A DNA stretch of 64,000 nt. It comes from AV80 sp035536995. Lineage in GTDB: Bacteria; Verrucomicrobiota; Verrucomicrobiia; Chthoniobacterales; UBA10450. Both the position numbers and the translations under genes were made by a program. The stretch spans positions 1 through 64,000 of the forward strand of contig DATLNB010000042.1 in NCBI GenBank assembly GCA_035536995.1, written 5' to 3'. Each line of letters opens with the position of its first letter. Position 1 is the first letter of the stretch. Under the pieces are notes generated by a model. It saw only the letters and a list, made by a program, of their open reading frames with translations, searched no databases and was not told where the DNA came from. Shown in pieces: positions 23,024-32,477 of this stretch.

Positions 23024-23090
23024 CTGGGATCAGATCGGACGGGCGTGCCTCGGCACCTCCGGCGACCCTGCGGAAGGAGGTCCCTCCGGG

Positions 23091-24047
23091 TTATTGCGGC
23101 GAACTTTCGGCCAGCCGTTTGACGTGGTTCATGACGCGCAGATGCACCGCGCGGGTCATGTCTTGCGTCCAAATGTCGAAGTACCAGCGCGGCCGGACGT
23201 GGAGCGTGTACCAGCTCGAGCCGATCAAGGTCGTGGTCCCGTCCCGATTGTCGCGGAGCTCGAAGCGGCCGCGGTGCAGCGAAATATGTCCGTAAGCTTC
23301 GGGATGGGTCGGTTGTTCGATGATATCGAAGGTGAGCTTCTCCTCCGGCACAAACTCAGCCACGCGCTCCTTGATCACGATTCCGTCACTGAACATGCAT
23401 TGCCGATCGGCGCCGACGAAGTTGCCGCCGTTGGTGGTTTGGGTCGGATACGGCAGGCCCAGGCGGAAAATCCAATAGTCGGGTGCATCCGGGATCTCGG
23501 AAAAAGCGAGGACGTGCGGCCAGACTTTGGCAGGCGGGGCATTGATCACGAGCTGGTCGATGACGACGGCCTGCTTCTCGGAATGGTAGGCCATTTCGCC
23601 GACGGTAAGCAAGGCGAGGAAAGGGAAGACGGTGAGTTGCAGTGTGGAGCTTTTGGGCCGGAACAAAAGCCGGCCCAGCAGGACGCCGGTCAGAATGAAA
23701 ATATACAGGAGGGGAAACGCGATGACCATGCAGACCGCGCCTTCGCGAAGAACAATGGCGGCCGCGGCTACTCCCGCGAGTGCCACCCAGAACGCGTCGA
23801 GAAAACTCCAGCCGAGCGTTCGCTTGTAGTGACGCCAAAACCAGGCGGCGACGAGTCCCACGATTATGGGCAGGAGAAAAAAGCTCGGCCAGGCAATCAG
23901 GGTCGCCAGATTTTGCTCTTTGTAGGTGCGGACTACCCATACCCCTGGAGCCAGTAATAATCCGCCGATTGCATTGGCGACCAGGATGCCGAGGAGGGTC
24001 GGACCGATGGGCCTGCCGGCCGGAAGAGACGGTTGCGGTTCGTTCAT
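23091..24047 (-). CDS. Membrane protein with SRPBCC (polyketide-cyclase-like) domain
   Basis: A 318-residue protein with four membrane helices in the first 145 residues (IGPTLLGILVANAIGGLLLA, LIAWPSFFLLPIIVGLVAAW, FWVALAGVAAAAIVL, LLYIFILTGVLLGRLLF). An SRPBCC ligand-binding domain follows (about 160-312; VIDQLVINAPPAKVWPHVLAF start and a long C-terminal helix). The latter binds hydrophobic ligands in other families. It is the last gene of a six-gene minus-strand operon (12 bases after the phosphoesterase gene). The ligand is unknown. Confidence 0.75.
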   Translation of the reverse strand: MNEPQPSLPAGRPIGPTLLGILVANAIGGLLLAPGVWVVRTYKEQNLATLIAWPSFFLLPIIVGLVAAWFWRHYKRTLGWSFLDAFWVALAGVAAAAIVLREGAVCMVIAFPLLYIFILTGVLLGRLLFRPKSSTLQLTVFPFLALLTVGEMAYHSEKQAVVIDQLVINAPPAKVWPHVLAFSEIPDAPDYWIFRLGLPYPTQTTNGGNFVGADRQCMFSDGIVIKERVAEFVPEEKLTFDIIEQPTHPEAYGHISLHRGRFELRDNRDGTTTLIGSSWYTLHVRPRWYFDIWTQDMTRAVHLRVMNHVKRLAESSPQ

Positions 24048-24059
24048 GGCGCGTTGCTT

Positions 24060-25115
24060 CTAACAGAATTTCGTTTCGCGAACTACCGGCTCGACCATCG
24101 GATACGGGTTGTAACGACCCGATAGATCGGCGGCGAAGGTAATCCGGTCGCTTGCCTCGAGGTTATCGGCGTCGGTCACCCGGACTTCGAGCGTGTGTTC
24201 GCCTTTCGTCAGGGTGTCGCCCGGAATGGGCAGACTCCAGTGAAGGTCGCCTTCGGGATCCAGTTCCTTCCACTCCCCATCATCAATGCGCCCTTTGGCT
24301 GCGGTGATTTTATTCGCGGACCAGGCGCGAACGCGGGCTTCCTCGGGGCCCGGCAGGATATGCGCGGGCTTCGTGGCCAGAATGACCCGGCGCGGATGGG
24401 TAATCATGACGATCGGTCCCTTGTCTTCGACGCTGCGATAAGTCAGCGCGAGATCTTCGCCGTCGAGAAAGACAACGGCGTAGCCGGCCGGGCCGCCCTC
24501 CGGATCACCAATCGAGCGCGTCGCAACGTAAACGTGGCGCCCGTCGTTTGCGATCTGCCCGTAATGCGTGTGTCCCGCGAAGATCGCGGTGATCGGGCGC
24601 GTCTGGATCACTTCGCGCCAGGCGGCGATTCCTGGCCCGGCGAAATCTTCCCAGACTTGAAACGGATAATGGTGTTGGAACACGACCACCCGTTCGCCGC
24701 GGGCCAGCGCCGCGTCGACTTCATAACGAAACCAGATGACCTGCTCGTCAGTCAGCCCGAGCGGCCGAAACTGCATCGTATTCAGACAGATGAAACGGTA
24801 ACCGTTGACCGTGTAAGCGAGATAAGTCTCGCCGACGTGATTTTGGTAGGCGTGGCAACCCGGATCGTGATGGGCATCGTGATCGCCGACCAGGGCGTGC
24901 CATGGTGGCTGCAACTTGTCAGTTACGTTCTTGAACAGCGCCCACTCGTTTTCGCGCGCGTGTTGGACGTTGTCCCCGGCAAACTGGACGAAATCGGGGC
25001 GGACCAGATTGTTCACCTCGTCCGTCATCCAAAGAGCCGTCTTGTAGTTGGGCCGGTCCTCGAACTCGAGATGAAGATCGCCCGGCCAGACAAAAACAAC
25101 AGGTTCCGTGTTCAT
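24060..25115 (-). CDS. Calcineurin-like metallophosphoesterase
   Basis: A 351-residue protein with all five metallophosphoesterase blocks: GDLHLEF (residues 12-18), FAGDNVQ, LVGDHDAHH, the isolated His in VVFQHHYPF, and FAGHTHYGQ. These coordinate a two-metal centre that hydrolyses phosphate esters. There is no signal peptide, so it is cytoplasmic. The C-terminal 120 residues form a beta-sandwich, Ig-like part (GEHTLEVRVTDADNL). It lies 6 bases after the ABC transporter gene in one operon. Confidence 0.88.
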   Translation of the reverse strand: MNTEPVVFVWPGDLHLEFEDRPNYKTALWMTDEVNNLVRPDFVQFAGDNVQHARENEWALFKNVTDKLQPPWHALVGDHDAHHDPGCHAYQNHVGETYLAYTVNGYRFICLNTMQFRPLGLTDEQVIWFRYEVDAALARGERVVVFQHHYPFQVWEDFAGPGIAAWREVIQTRPITAIFAGHTHYGQIANDGRHVYVATRSIGDPEGGPAGYAVVFLDGEDLALTYRSVEDKGPIVMITHPRRVILATKPAHILPGPEEARVRAWSANKITAAKGRIDDGEWKELDPEGDLHWSLPIPGDTLTKGEHTLEVRVTDADNLEASDRITFAADLSGRYNPYPMVEPVVRETKFC

Positions 25116-25121
25116 AATTCG

Positions 25122-26939
25122 TTAGGCCGCCTCGGCGCTGCGGACGAGCTCGGCAAAAACGCCGTTGTTTGCGACCAGATGGTCGAATGCGCCCTGCTCG
25201 ACCACCCGGCCCTGGTCGAACACAAAAATGCAATCGGTCTCGTTCAACGTCGTCAGTCGGTGCGCCACCATGATGACCGTGTGCGAGTGGCGCGCATGAT
25301 CGATCGCGGCCCGGACCCGGCGTTCGCTGATGTTGTCGAGCGCTGACGTGCCCTCGTCGAGGATAAGGACCGGCGGGTTTTTCAGGAACATCCGGGCAAG
25401 GGCGAGGCGCTGCCGTTGCCCTCCGGAAAGATTGCCGCCGCGCTCGGTCAGGACGCTGTCGTAGCCTTGTGGCATTTGCGTGATCTCTTCGTGAATGTGG
25501 GCCTGTCGCGCGGCTTCCTCGATTTGCTCGAGGCCGACCGCGCCGCAGCCGTATCCAATATTTTCGCGGACGGTGCCGGCGAAGACGAAGGGCACCTGGC
25601 TGACGTAACCGATGCTTTTGCCGATGTCTTCCCGCGAGAGCACGCCGATCGGGACACCACCGACGAGCACCTCCCCGGAAGTAGGATGGAGAAGCCGCAA
25701 CACGGCGCGGAGCCAGGTCGATTTGCCCGAACCGGAGCGTCCGGCGATGCCGATGGTTTGTCCCTGGTGAATGGCGAGGGTTACGCCGTCGAGGATCCGC
25801 CGTGGGCCTTGCGGCGTTTTGTATTCGACCACCAGCTCCTGGCATTCGAGCAGTGGGATGCTGCCATCGAGGCGCGGTGGCCGGAGCGTGACAATGTTAA
25901 ACGACTGGTCCTGCGGCTGGTCCAGCATCTGGAGAAGAACAGTGACCTGCATGCTGCTTTCGTAGGCTTCATCCAGCATCCGATGCACTTCCTTCATCGG
26001 GCCGAGGATGGTCAGGAACAGGCCCCAGAATGTCAGGATATCGCCGTAGCTGATTTTTCCGTGCACGGCCAGAACGACGCTGAATCCCAGGATGCCGGTG
26101 CAAAAGACCGCTTCGTTCACAGCTTTCAACCAGTCGAAGCGCGCCATCGCGAAGCCGTGCTTGAACTCGCGTTTGCCGCGCGCGTTCGCCGCCGCGGTCA
26201 CGCGCGCCACTTCGAGCGGATGCGTGTTCGCGGCCCGGATATACTCGAGACCGCCGAGCTGTTCCACCACGGTCCCGTCCAGACTTTCCTTCGCCCGTAA
26301 CAGTTCGAGGCGGACTCCCTTTTGCGAGCTGACCTGCCAGATGGTGATGAGCACCGCGGCGGGCACCATCCCCAGCATGACCAATCCGACGTGCCAGTCT
26401 CTCGCCAGCGCGGTGTAGAGCGCCGCGCCGGCCAGCGTGAGAGCCGGAATGAAATCGGCGAAGACGACTTTGAGGAACTTCACGAAGCCCTCGACGCTCC
26501 GCGTAATCCGGCCGTGGAGTGCGCCGATCCGGTCCGCGGCGAGCGCGCCTAGATCGATCCGGAGCAAATGCCCGACGAGGCGAGCGGTCATGTCGCTTTC
26601 GATCCGGGAGGTCGATCGGGTGATGAGCCAGCGGCGGAAAAGCTGGAGCGATTCTTTGACAACGTAGTAACCAAGGAGCAACGCGAGGGCGAGCGTCACA
26701 TATTCCGAGAGCGCGGTAGCGTCCCCGCTGCGCTTGAGCACGTCGTTGAAAAAATCGCCGATCAGGACCGCGATCCGGACCTGGATGTAAGCGACGACTA
26801 CGGTGACGACGACGCCCGAGAGCAGACCCAGTTTCTCGGAGCGGCCAAAAAGTTTCCAGAGCGTCTTCCGGCGGGCCCAGGCCACGCCCAGGTCTCCAAG
26901 GAGAGAGCGCGGCGCCGGCGGCGGTGGTTTCTCAGGCAT
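25122..26939 (-). CDS. ABC exporter, fused membrane and ATPase half-transporter
   Basis: A 605-residue type IV half-transporter. The transmembrane domain with six helices covers about residues 30-330. The ATPase domain (about 360-600) has Walker A GRSGSGKST, Q-loop YVSQVPF, signature LSGGQRQR, Walker B PVLILDEGTSALD and switch His in VAHRL. Such proteins work as homo- or heterodimers in the inner membrane and export lipids, peptides or drugs. It sits between the SLC13 permease and the phosphoesterase genes with 12- and 6-base gaps, so it is part of the kinase-led operon. The substrate is unknown. Confidence 0.92.
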   Translation of the reverse strand: MPEKPPPPAPRSLLGDLGVAWARRKTLWKLFGRSEKLGLLSGVVVTVVVAYIQVRIAVLIGDFFNDVLKRSGDATALSEYVTLALALLLGYYVVKESLQLFRRWLITRSTSRIESDMTARLVGHLLRIDLGALAADRIGALHGRITRSVEGFVKFLKVVFADFIPALTLAGAALYTALARDWHVGLVMLGMVPAAVLITIWQVSSQKGVRLELLRAKESLDGTVVEQLGGLEYIRAANTHPLEVARVTAAANARGKREFKHGFAMARFDWLKAVNEAVFCTGILGFSVVLAVHGKISYGDILTFWGLFLTILGPMKEVHRMLDEAYESSMQVTVLLQMLDQPQDQSFNIVTLRPPRLDGSIPLLECQELVVEYKTPQGPRRILDGVTLAIHQGQTIGIAGRSGSGKSTWLRAVLRLLHPTSGEVLVGGVPIGVLSREDIGKSIGYVSQVPFVFAGTVRENIGYGCGAVGLEQIEEAARQAHIHEEITQMPQGYDSVLTERGGNLSGGQRQRLALARMFLKNPPVLILDEGTSALDNISERRVRAAIDHARHSHTVIMVAHRLTTLNETDCIFVFDQGRVVEQGAFDHLVANNGVFAELVRSAEAA

Positions 26940-26951
26940 CGGCCTACGGAG

Positions 26952-28385
26952 TTACCGAAAGATGCTGAAGTAGGTCGCGTAGAAGATCAGCATGAAAAGC
27001 GAGAAAGGCAGGCCAAACGCGAGGTAACGCCGGAAAGTGATGGCGTGTTCCGGGTCGTTGAAGCGCTGGCTTTCTTCCGCCAAAATGATCCCGGCTGAAG
27101 CGGCCGTGACGAGGGAGCTGCTTCCGGCGCAGATCCCGCCGCCGAGGGCCCACGCTGCGGCATGACTCGGATCGAGCTGCTGGATCGAATGCGAGACCGC
27201 CGTCGCCCACGAAGCTGCTTCCGTGAAGGTCGTGCCGAAATAACCGGTCACCGCGATCACCCACGGCGCCGCTTTGGCCGCGATCAGTTGCTGGTAGAGG
27301 CTCGCGCCTATCCACGAATGCGAAACGCAGCCCGCCAGGACGAAGATCGCCGCGAAAGCCAGATAAACGTCGAACCCGAGCGAGGTCAGTGAATGGTAGC
27401 GCTCACTTTTTCGCTCGAGAAGAACCGCGATCACGATCGTGGCCGCCCCGATTGTGATGGCCAGCGGCGGGAAAATGACATGCAACAGGATAAAAAAGGC
27501 CAGAAGCGCGAGGCCTACGCTGAGCAGGCGGGTGTCGATCGCGAGATCGGACTTAGCTTTCTTCCAGTCGGCCGCGGTTTGGGCAACCTGCAAAGTGTAG
27601 AACGGGACTTTGACCGCCGCTGCCGCCTTGGTGGTGATGCCACGCTGGGTCAGGACGGTCGCCACGATGATTAGCGCAGCCACGACGAGCAGATTCGCCG
27701 GCAACACTTCGCGCATGAAGTCGCTCGCCTGAAGTCCCCAGGCCGCGGACTCGATGATGTTGGGCGTGTCGCCCCAGCGCGTGGAAAATCCGCCGAGATT
27801 GCTGGCCACGAGCGCTGCGCTGAGGATCCAGCGCGAGGGAATCTGATAGGAGGCGCAAAGGCGGATGATGATCGGCGTCATGATCAGGATCGAGGTGACG
27901 TTGTGCATCAAACCCGCCGTGATGTAGGTGGCCAGGAGAAGAATCGTGACCAGCAATGGCATCGTTATCCGGGGATGGCGGAGCCGGACTTTGCCTAACT
28001 GATGCCCGAGCCACGCTGCGACCCACTTGAACCCCTGCGACCGCTCAATCATATGCGCAGGGATGGCCACGGCCGTGAACAAAATGGTGATGTCCGCGTA
28101 ATGGCTGAAGCCGCGCCGCAAAATTTCCTGCGCGCTTTCCCATTGAATGATGAGAAACGAACAACTAACCAGGCTCATCGCGAGCGGAAGCGGCACTTCG
28201 TAGCGCGTCATCGCAAAGAAGGCCGCAAAGAGGAGAAAAAGCATGAGCGCACCCGCGGTCCAGTTGGCCTGCCAGGAATTGGGATCCAGTGGCAATTCGC
28301 CAGCGTCCGAGGCGGTTGCAGCCAAGGCATCGCCGCTGCCAAGGAGGAAGAGGAAAAGGAAGAGGTAACTGCTTAGCTGCTTCAT
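26952..28385 (-). CDS. SLC13/ArsB-type anion permease (ion-transporter superfamily)
   Basis: A 477-residue polytopic protein with about eleven membrane helices. The first segment (SSYLFLFLFLLGSGDALA) looks like a signal peptide. Superfamily features are ITAGLMHNVTSILIMTPIII (re-entrant loop with conserved Asn) and, in the second half, TGYFGTTFTEAASWATAVSH. In this superfamily, sodium or protons drive uptake of sulfate, dicarboxylates or other anions. Its start overlaps the stop of the preceding gene (ATGA, 28382-28385), so translation is coupled. The substrate is not predictable. Confidence 0.82.
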   Translation of the reverse strand: MKQLSSYLFLFLFLLGSGDALAATASDAGELPLDPNSWQANWTAGALMLFLLFAAFFAMTRYEVPLPLAMSLVSCSFLIIQWESAQEILRRGFSHYADITILFTAVAIPAHMIERSQGFKWVAAWLGHQLGKVRLRHPRITMPLLVTILLLATYITAGLMHNVTSILIMTPIIIRLCASYQIPSRWILSAALVASNLGGFSTRWGDTPNIIESAAWGLQASDFMREVLPANLLVVAALIIVATVLTQRGITTKAAAAVKVPFYTLQVAQTAADWKKAKSDLAIDTRLLSVGLALLAFFILLHVIFPPLAITIGAATIVIAVLLERKSERYHSLTSLGFDVYLAFAAIFVLAGCVSHSWIGASLYQQLIAAKAAPWVIAVTGYFGTTFTEAASWATAVSHSIQQLDPSHAAAWALGGGICAGSSSLVTAASAGIILAEESQRFNDPEHAITFRRYLAFGLPFSLFMLIFYATYFSIFR

Positions 28386-29014
28386 ATGAACGAAACTTCC
28401 GAAGAAGGCTGGATCGCAATGTCGTGAGGATTCCGGTGCGGCCGGAGGTGAGCGATCAGCCGGATTCCGGCGGGCAACATCTTTGGCTCGAGGACGTCGG
28501 CGGCGGCGACATCGACAAAGAGAGTGCCGCCCTCCCGGAATGCTTCAAACACCAGCGTCTGCATTTCCTGGGCTTTCGCGCGGCAGGCCCGCGGACCTTT
28601 GATCGCGCTTTCCGCGAGCTCATGCATCGGACCGTGCAACGCTCCTTCTTCCGGGAGGAGAAAACTTACCTCCGCGACCGGGACGAAGAGCTCGGCCAGG
28701 TCCGGCGGGAGGGGAAGAATCAATCCAACCTTCTGCCCGCGGCATTGCGCGAGCAGGGCGCTGTTGCGTTTATGCGCCATCAGCCGGAGCTGGACGCTGA
28801 TGGCGTCGAACGCCAGATCGAGCGGAACGCTTTCCGCCTCGAGCATGCGGAGACGTTCCTCCGCTTCCGGGGCACCGTACTGCGCCGCGTACTTCAACAA
28901 ATCCGAAGTCGTTCGCGCTTTCTTCGATTTGATCAGGAGCCGCAGGATCTCCAGCAGCTCGACTTCATCCTTGGCCGGGGGGCCGGTTCCGGTTTTTTTT
29001 GACGACTCGCCCAT
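28382..29014 (-). CDS. Hypothetical cytoplasmic protein in kinase operon
   Basis: A 210-residue soluble protein with no recognised family. It begins MGESSKKTGTGPPAKDEVELLEILRLLIKSKKARTTS (helical), continues through an all-helical middle (DLLKYAAQYGAPEAEERLRML) and ends in beta-rich blocks (KVGLILPLPPDLAELFVPVAEVSFLL). It is the second gene of the operon, 54 bases after the kinase gene, and is translationally coupled to the permease (ATGA). It could be a regulator of the permease or a kinase substrate, but this is only inferred from position. ATG 29014 chosen by homology-like start; ATG 29056 also possible. Confidence 0.65.
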   Translation of the reverse strand: MGESSKKTGTGPPAKDEVELLEILRLLIKSKKARTTSDLLKYAAQYGAPEAEERLRMLEAESVPLDLAFDAISVQLRLMAHKRNSALLAQCRGQKVGLILPLPPDLAELFVPVAEVSFLLPEEGALHGPMHELAESAIKGPRACRAKAQEMQTLVFEAFREGGTLFVDVAAADVLEPKMLPAGIRLIAHLRPHRNPHDIAIQPSSEVSFI

Positions 29015-29068
29015 ATTTCCGCGCGCATGAGTGACAAATTGCGGCCGGTGGGTCAAGCCTTCCGGTAA

Positions 29069-32062
29069 TTACGGATTGAGCGCGGCGCGCTCTTCCAGCC
29101 CGATTCCGAGCGGCCCTTTGTCCAAACCTTCGATCCGCACTCGTTTTCCGTCCCGAATCACTTCCAGCCAGCCGCCGGGAAAGGGGGTCGCCGCCCATTC
29201 GTAGGCGCTCCGCACCGGGACGCCGTTCGATTCCACCAGCTCGTCGCCCTCCTTCAACTCCGCCACCTTTGGCTGGGTTGCCTGGACCGCCACTATTAAC
29301 ACCCGGACCGCTTCGACGAGGGTCCCGTCGCCCCGTTTCCGGGTTACGCTCTGGACAGTGCCACCGGAGAATTTTGTCTCGCGGGTGCTGTAGCCGTGGG
29401 TCGTTTCATTGAACCCACTCTCGAGAATTCGCTCGAACTGGTTGATCTGGTCGTACTCCTCCTCGACCCGCGCCGGAATTCCGGTCGAGGTCACGGCCAG
29501 CGGTTTCCGGTTAGCATCGCACGCCTGAATCACACGGCGTTTCCAGGCCCCGGTCTTATGCCACTCCAGATCGTAGCTGAAGGAAGGCGCCCCCCGCCAC
29601 GCAGCACATCCGATTTCCCAGCTCAGATAGACGCGGCCATTTTCGTCGTAGCTGTCCTCGCTCTGCGCGTTAGGCAGCCCGGCATCAAGGGCGAGCTCAC
29701 CTTTTTCGTTCTCGTGCCGAAACACATTCCGCCGGACCCGGCCGAGCGTGTCCCATTCCGGCAGGCTGACATCCCGGAAATAATGAAAACGGGATGGGTC
29801 GAGCTCCTCCGTTGTCTGGCGCCGCAATGCCCCGTTCGCGTCGAACAAGCTGGTGAGCCGATGATAACCCGCCGTGCAATAGGTTTTGGCTCCCGCGGTA
29901 TCGAAGTATGCCTCTTCCCAGTACCTGCCGTCCGAGTTGAATTTGTAGCTGCACTTCCGGGTCGCGTAACCCTTCTCGTTCACAATCGGGCGCCCCGCTT
30001 CGTCGGCATTCGTGTCCTCGATCGAATTCCCGCGCTCATCGTGTCGGAGCAAGACGCACGATGGTTTCGTCCCCGAGATTTTGATCTGCCTGGGATAACC
30101 GAAGTCGTCGTAGATCGCTGTCCATTCCCAGGCGACGATCAACTTTCCCTCGCTATCCGACCTGAAATACTTCCGGGCAATCACTTGGCCGAACTGGTCG
30201 TAGCCGAGTTCCTGGACGGCCCAATTGTCCTCAAAGCGCGCCAGTTTCCCGTCGGTGCCGAGTAAGTTCACCCGGACTGCGTTGCCGGCCTTGTCGTATT
30301 CGGTCGTCGCGGAGGCGATCCCGTTGAGGGCGACGAGTTTTCCCTCCGCATCATACGTGTCCATGCGCACAACCCTGCCCTTTCCATCGCAGGTGTACCC
30401 ATAAGCGATAACGCCATTGCGGTTAGGCATCGGGCGCCCCTCGCCATCGAGATGCGTCAGCCGCGCCAATCGTCCCGCCTGATCGCGATCCAGACGGTAC
30501 CCGAAAACCCGTTCGCCGTTGACCGCTGGCTGGCCGGCGCTGTTGAAAAACAACACTTTCAGATCCCGTCCCGCCGTATCGCGCTCGAAGCGCATGTGAG
30601 TCGCGGCGCTGCTGTGCGAGACATTGAAGCCGCGCACGCTTACAAAATGCCCGCGCCGGATCCGCTCCGCGGCTTCAGATGCTGTCGGTCGATCGTAAAG
30701 CACCCGCCAGAGCGCCACTTCGTTGCGGTCCCGGGCGAGCAGCTCCCGGACGCCCTCGTCGTCGTAAATGAATTCGAGGGCGGAACTTTCGATTGCCTTT
30801 TCGTCGTAGGGCTGCGCGCCGGAAATGCCCTCGATGTAAATCGGAACCGCGTCGCCCAGCACGAGCCGACGGATTTGCGCGGGATGGCCGCGGGGATTCA
30901 AAACTTCCAACCGAGTGACCCGCCCCAGCCGGCCGCGTCGCGTCAGCCGATAGTGGGCTGTGAGCCGGGAGGTTTCGTCCTTCGTGATAGAACCGGTCGA
31001 ATCTAAAACGCCGTTTCTGAACTCGACCCCTCGGGCATATTCGAGCCGTGGCCGTTGATAAAGTTCCCAATTCAAAAGCCACAGCGCCGCAGCAACTACC
31101 CCCGCGACCAGCGCCGTGCGGGAAACGAAGCGCCAGGGGTGGCGCCGGATCCATTTGATCGTCCGCACCGCCGTGGTCGGCGGCCGGGCCAGGATCGACT
31201 CATCTTCGAGATACCTTCGCAAGTCTTCCGCGAAGGCGGCCGCACTCTCGTAGCGATCGCCGGGTTCCTTCTCGAGGCACTTCATACAGATCGTTTCGAG
31301 ATCGCGCGAAACCCCCGGCCGGAAAAAGGCAGGGGAAACGGCGTCCTCCGTGATCACCCGAACGGTCAGGGCGGTTTCGCTGTCATCCGGGAGAAAAGGC
31401 GGACGGCCCGAGAGCATTTCGTAGAGGATCGCGCCTAACGAGTAGACATCGGCCGCAGCGCCGACGTCCCGGCTGGTGCCTTTCGCCTGCTCCGGCGCCA
31501 TGTAGGTCGGCGTTCCAATGACCGCTCCCGATAGAGTGAGACTGCTGTTTGCCGTGAGTTTTTTCGCGATCCCAAAATCGGCCAGCTTCGGAACCCCTTC
31601 CGGATCCAGAAGAACGTTCGCGGGCTTCATGTCGCGATGGATGACGCCGTTGCGATGCGCGAAATGGAGCGCGCGCGCCACGCTGATGAGTAATTGGGCG
31701 GCTTCCCGTTCTTCGATGGGCCCGCTTCTCAGCCGGTCGCCCAGCGAACCGCTCTCGATGTATTCCATCGCGTAGAACGGCGCCCCCTCCGTTTCACCGA
31801 CTTCGTAGATCTGAACGATGTTCGTGTGATGGAGGCCGGCCGCGGTCTCGGCTTCACCCAGGAATCGCGTGAGCTCGTCGGGACCGTAATGCCCGGTCAG
31901 CATTTTCAGCGCGACGATCCGGTTCAACGTGACCTGCCGGGCCCGGTAAACGATCCCCATGCCGCCGCGGCCGAGCTCGCCTTCGATTTGATAATCACCG
32001 ATGAGACGCCCGGCTGAAACCGGGCGCGATGGCGGTATAATCGGAGCGCTCGGATCGGCCAT
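29069..32062 (-). CDS. Ser/Thr protein kinase with YD-repeat-like and PDZ-like exterior
   Basis: A 997-residue protein. The cytoplasmic Hanks-type kinase domain (about 23-290) has the P-loop GRGGMG (31-36), Lys53, HRD 142-144, DFG 162-164 and APE 189-191, so it should be active. One membrane helix follows (about 313-331). The exterior part (about 340-900) is built of tandem segments with repeated G-Y-x(n)-D-x-x-G-(R/N) patterns (YDKAGNAVRVNLLGTDGKL, YDQFGQVIARKYF, FDANGALRRQT, DTLGRVRR), much like YD/RHS repeats. The last 80 residues are PDZ-like (KEGDELVESNGVPV). It heads a six-gene operon. Confidence 0.85.
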   Translation of the reverse strand: MADPSAPIIPPSRPVSAGRLIGDYQIEGELGRGGMGIVYRARQVTLNRIVALKMLTGHYGPDELTRFLGEAETAAGLHHTNIVQIYEVGETEGAPFYAMEYIESGSLGDRLRSGPIEEREAAQLLISVARALHFAHRNGVIHRDMKPANVLLDPEGVPKLADFGIAKKLTANSSLTLSGAVIGTPTYMAPEQAKGTSRDVGAAADVYSLGAILYEMLSGRPPFLPDDSETALTVRVITEDAVSPAFFRPGVSRDLETICMKCLEKEPGDRYESAAAFAEDLRRYLEDESILARPPTTAVRTIKWIRRHPWRFVSRTALVAGVVAAALWLLNWELYQRPRLEYARGVEFRNGVLDSTGSITKDETSRLTAHYRLTRRGRLGRVTRLEVLNPRGHPAQIRRLVLGDAVPIYIEGISGAQPYDEKAIESSALEFIYDDEGVRELLARDRNEVALWRVLYDRPTASEAAERIRRGHFVSVRGFNVSHSSAATHMRFERDTAGRDLKVLFFNSAGQPAVNGERVFGYRLDRDQAGRLARLTHLDGEGRPMPNRNGVIAYGYTCDGKGRVVRMDTYDAEGKLVALNGIASATTEYDKAGNAVRVNLLGTDGKLARFEDNWAVQELGYDQFGQVIARKYFRSDSEGKLIVAWEWTAIYDDFGYPRQIKISGTKPSCVLLRHDERGNSIEDTNADEAGRPIVNEKGYATRKCSYKFNSDGRYWEEAYFDTAGAKTYCTAGYHRLTSLFDANGALRRQTTEELDPSRFHYFRDVSLPEWDTLGRVRRNVFRHENEKGELALDAGLPNAQSEDSYDENGRVYLSWEIGCAAWRGAPSFSYDLEWHKTGAWKRRVIQACDANRKPLAVTSTGIPARVEEEYDQINQFERILESGFNETTHGYSTRETKFSGGTVQSVTRKRGDGTLVEAVRVLIVAVQATQPKVAELKEGDELVESNGVPVRSAYEWAATPFPGGWLEVIRDGKRVRIEGLDKGPLGIGLEERAALNP

Positions 32063-32138
32063 CGCGAGCTATCATCGGAATTTAGCGCGGAGCACTCAAG
32101 CGCGCGTTGGACCGGCTCCGCCGGTCGCTCCGGAGGGA

Positions 32139-32173
32139 GAATTGGGGAGCCCCGCGGGGGCAAGGGCTCCCCA
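32139..32173 (-). terminator. Hairpin terminator after the 32180 gene
   Basis: A perfect 12-bp inverted repeat ATTGGGGAGCCC / GGGCTCCCCAAT (32139-32150 with 32162-32173) lies just past the stop of the minus-strand gene, with only a weak T-stretch after it. It can also act on the plus strand and separates this gene from the kinase gene downstream. Confidence 0.6.
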
Positions 32174-32179
32174 ATGAAA

Positions 32180-32431
32180 TCAATCGGCCATCACCGTGCC
32201 GTTGTAGCTGCCGCTCCCGACGAAATTGGTCGAGTCGGCCGCTGGACGGACCGGCTCAATCCCCTGCGGCGGGTTGCGCTGGCCGAATGGATCCGTCTCG
32301 CCGGTGACGGCAGCATCCGATCCGGAAATGCTGACATAGTCGGCATTGGCGTTTTGGACAGCGGTGAGGGAGAAAACTGCGACGGCGCAAAGCGCGATCG
32401 CCCAATTGATTTTGTGTGATTTGATTTTCAT
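32180..32431 (-). CDS. Small exported hypothetical protein
   Basis: An 83-residue protein with signal peptide INWAIALCAVAVFSLTAVQNANA and a short, Gly/Ser/Asp-rich mature part (VSISGSDAAVTGETDPFGQR). Function unknown. It is divergent from the Cys-rich exported protein at 32719, and the space between them holds two near-identical palindromes, so the two may share one regulator. Confidence 0.65.
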   Translation of the reverse strand: MKIKSHKINWAIALCAVAVFSLTAVQNANADYVSISGSDAAVTGETDPFGQRNPPQGIEPVRPAADSTNFVGSGSYNGTVMAD

Positions 32432-32477
32432 GTGGCGGACCTTATCGGCGGCTCCGATCGGACAGCAAAGCGCCACC

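Noticed and set aside
24195..25346. Open frame of 383 codons on the plus strand
   Set aside because: Antisense to the metallophosphoesterase and ABC exporter genes, both with full motif sets.
32107..32419. Plus-strand frames across the 32180 gene
   Set aside because: They have no signal peptide or Shine-Dalgarno, whereas the minus-strand frame has a clear signal peptide and a terminator.
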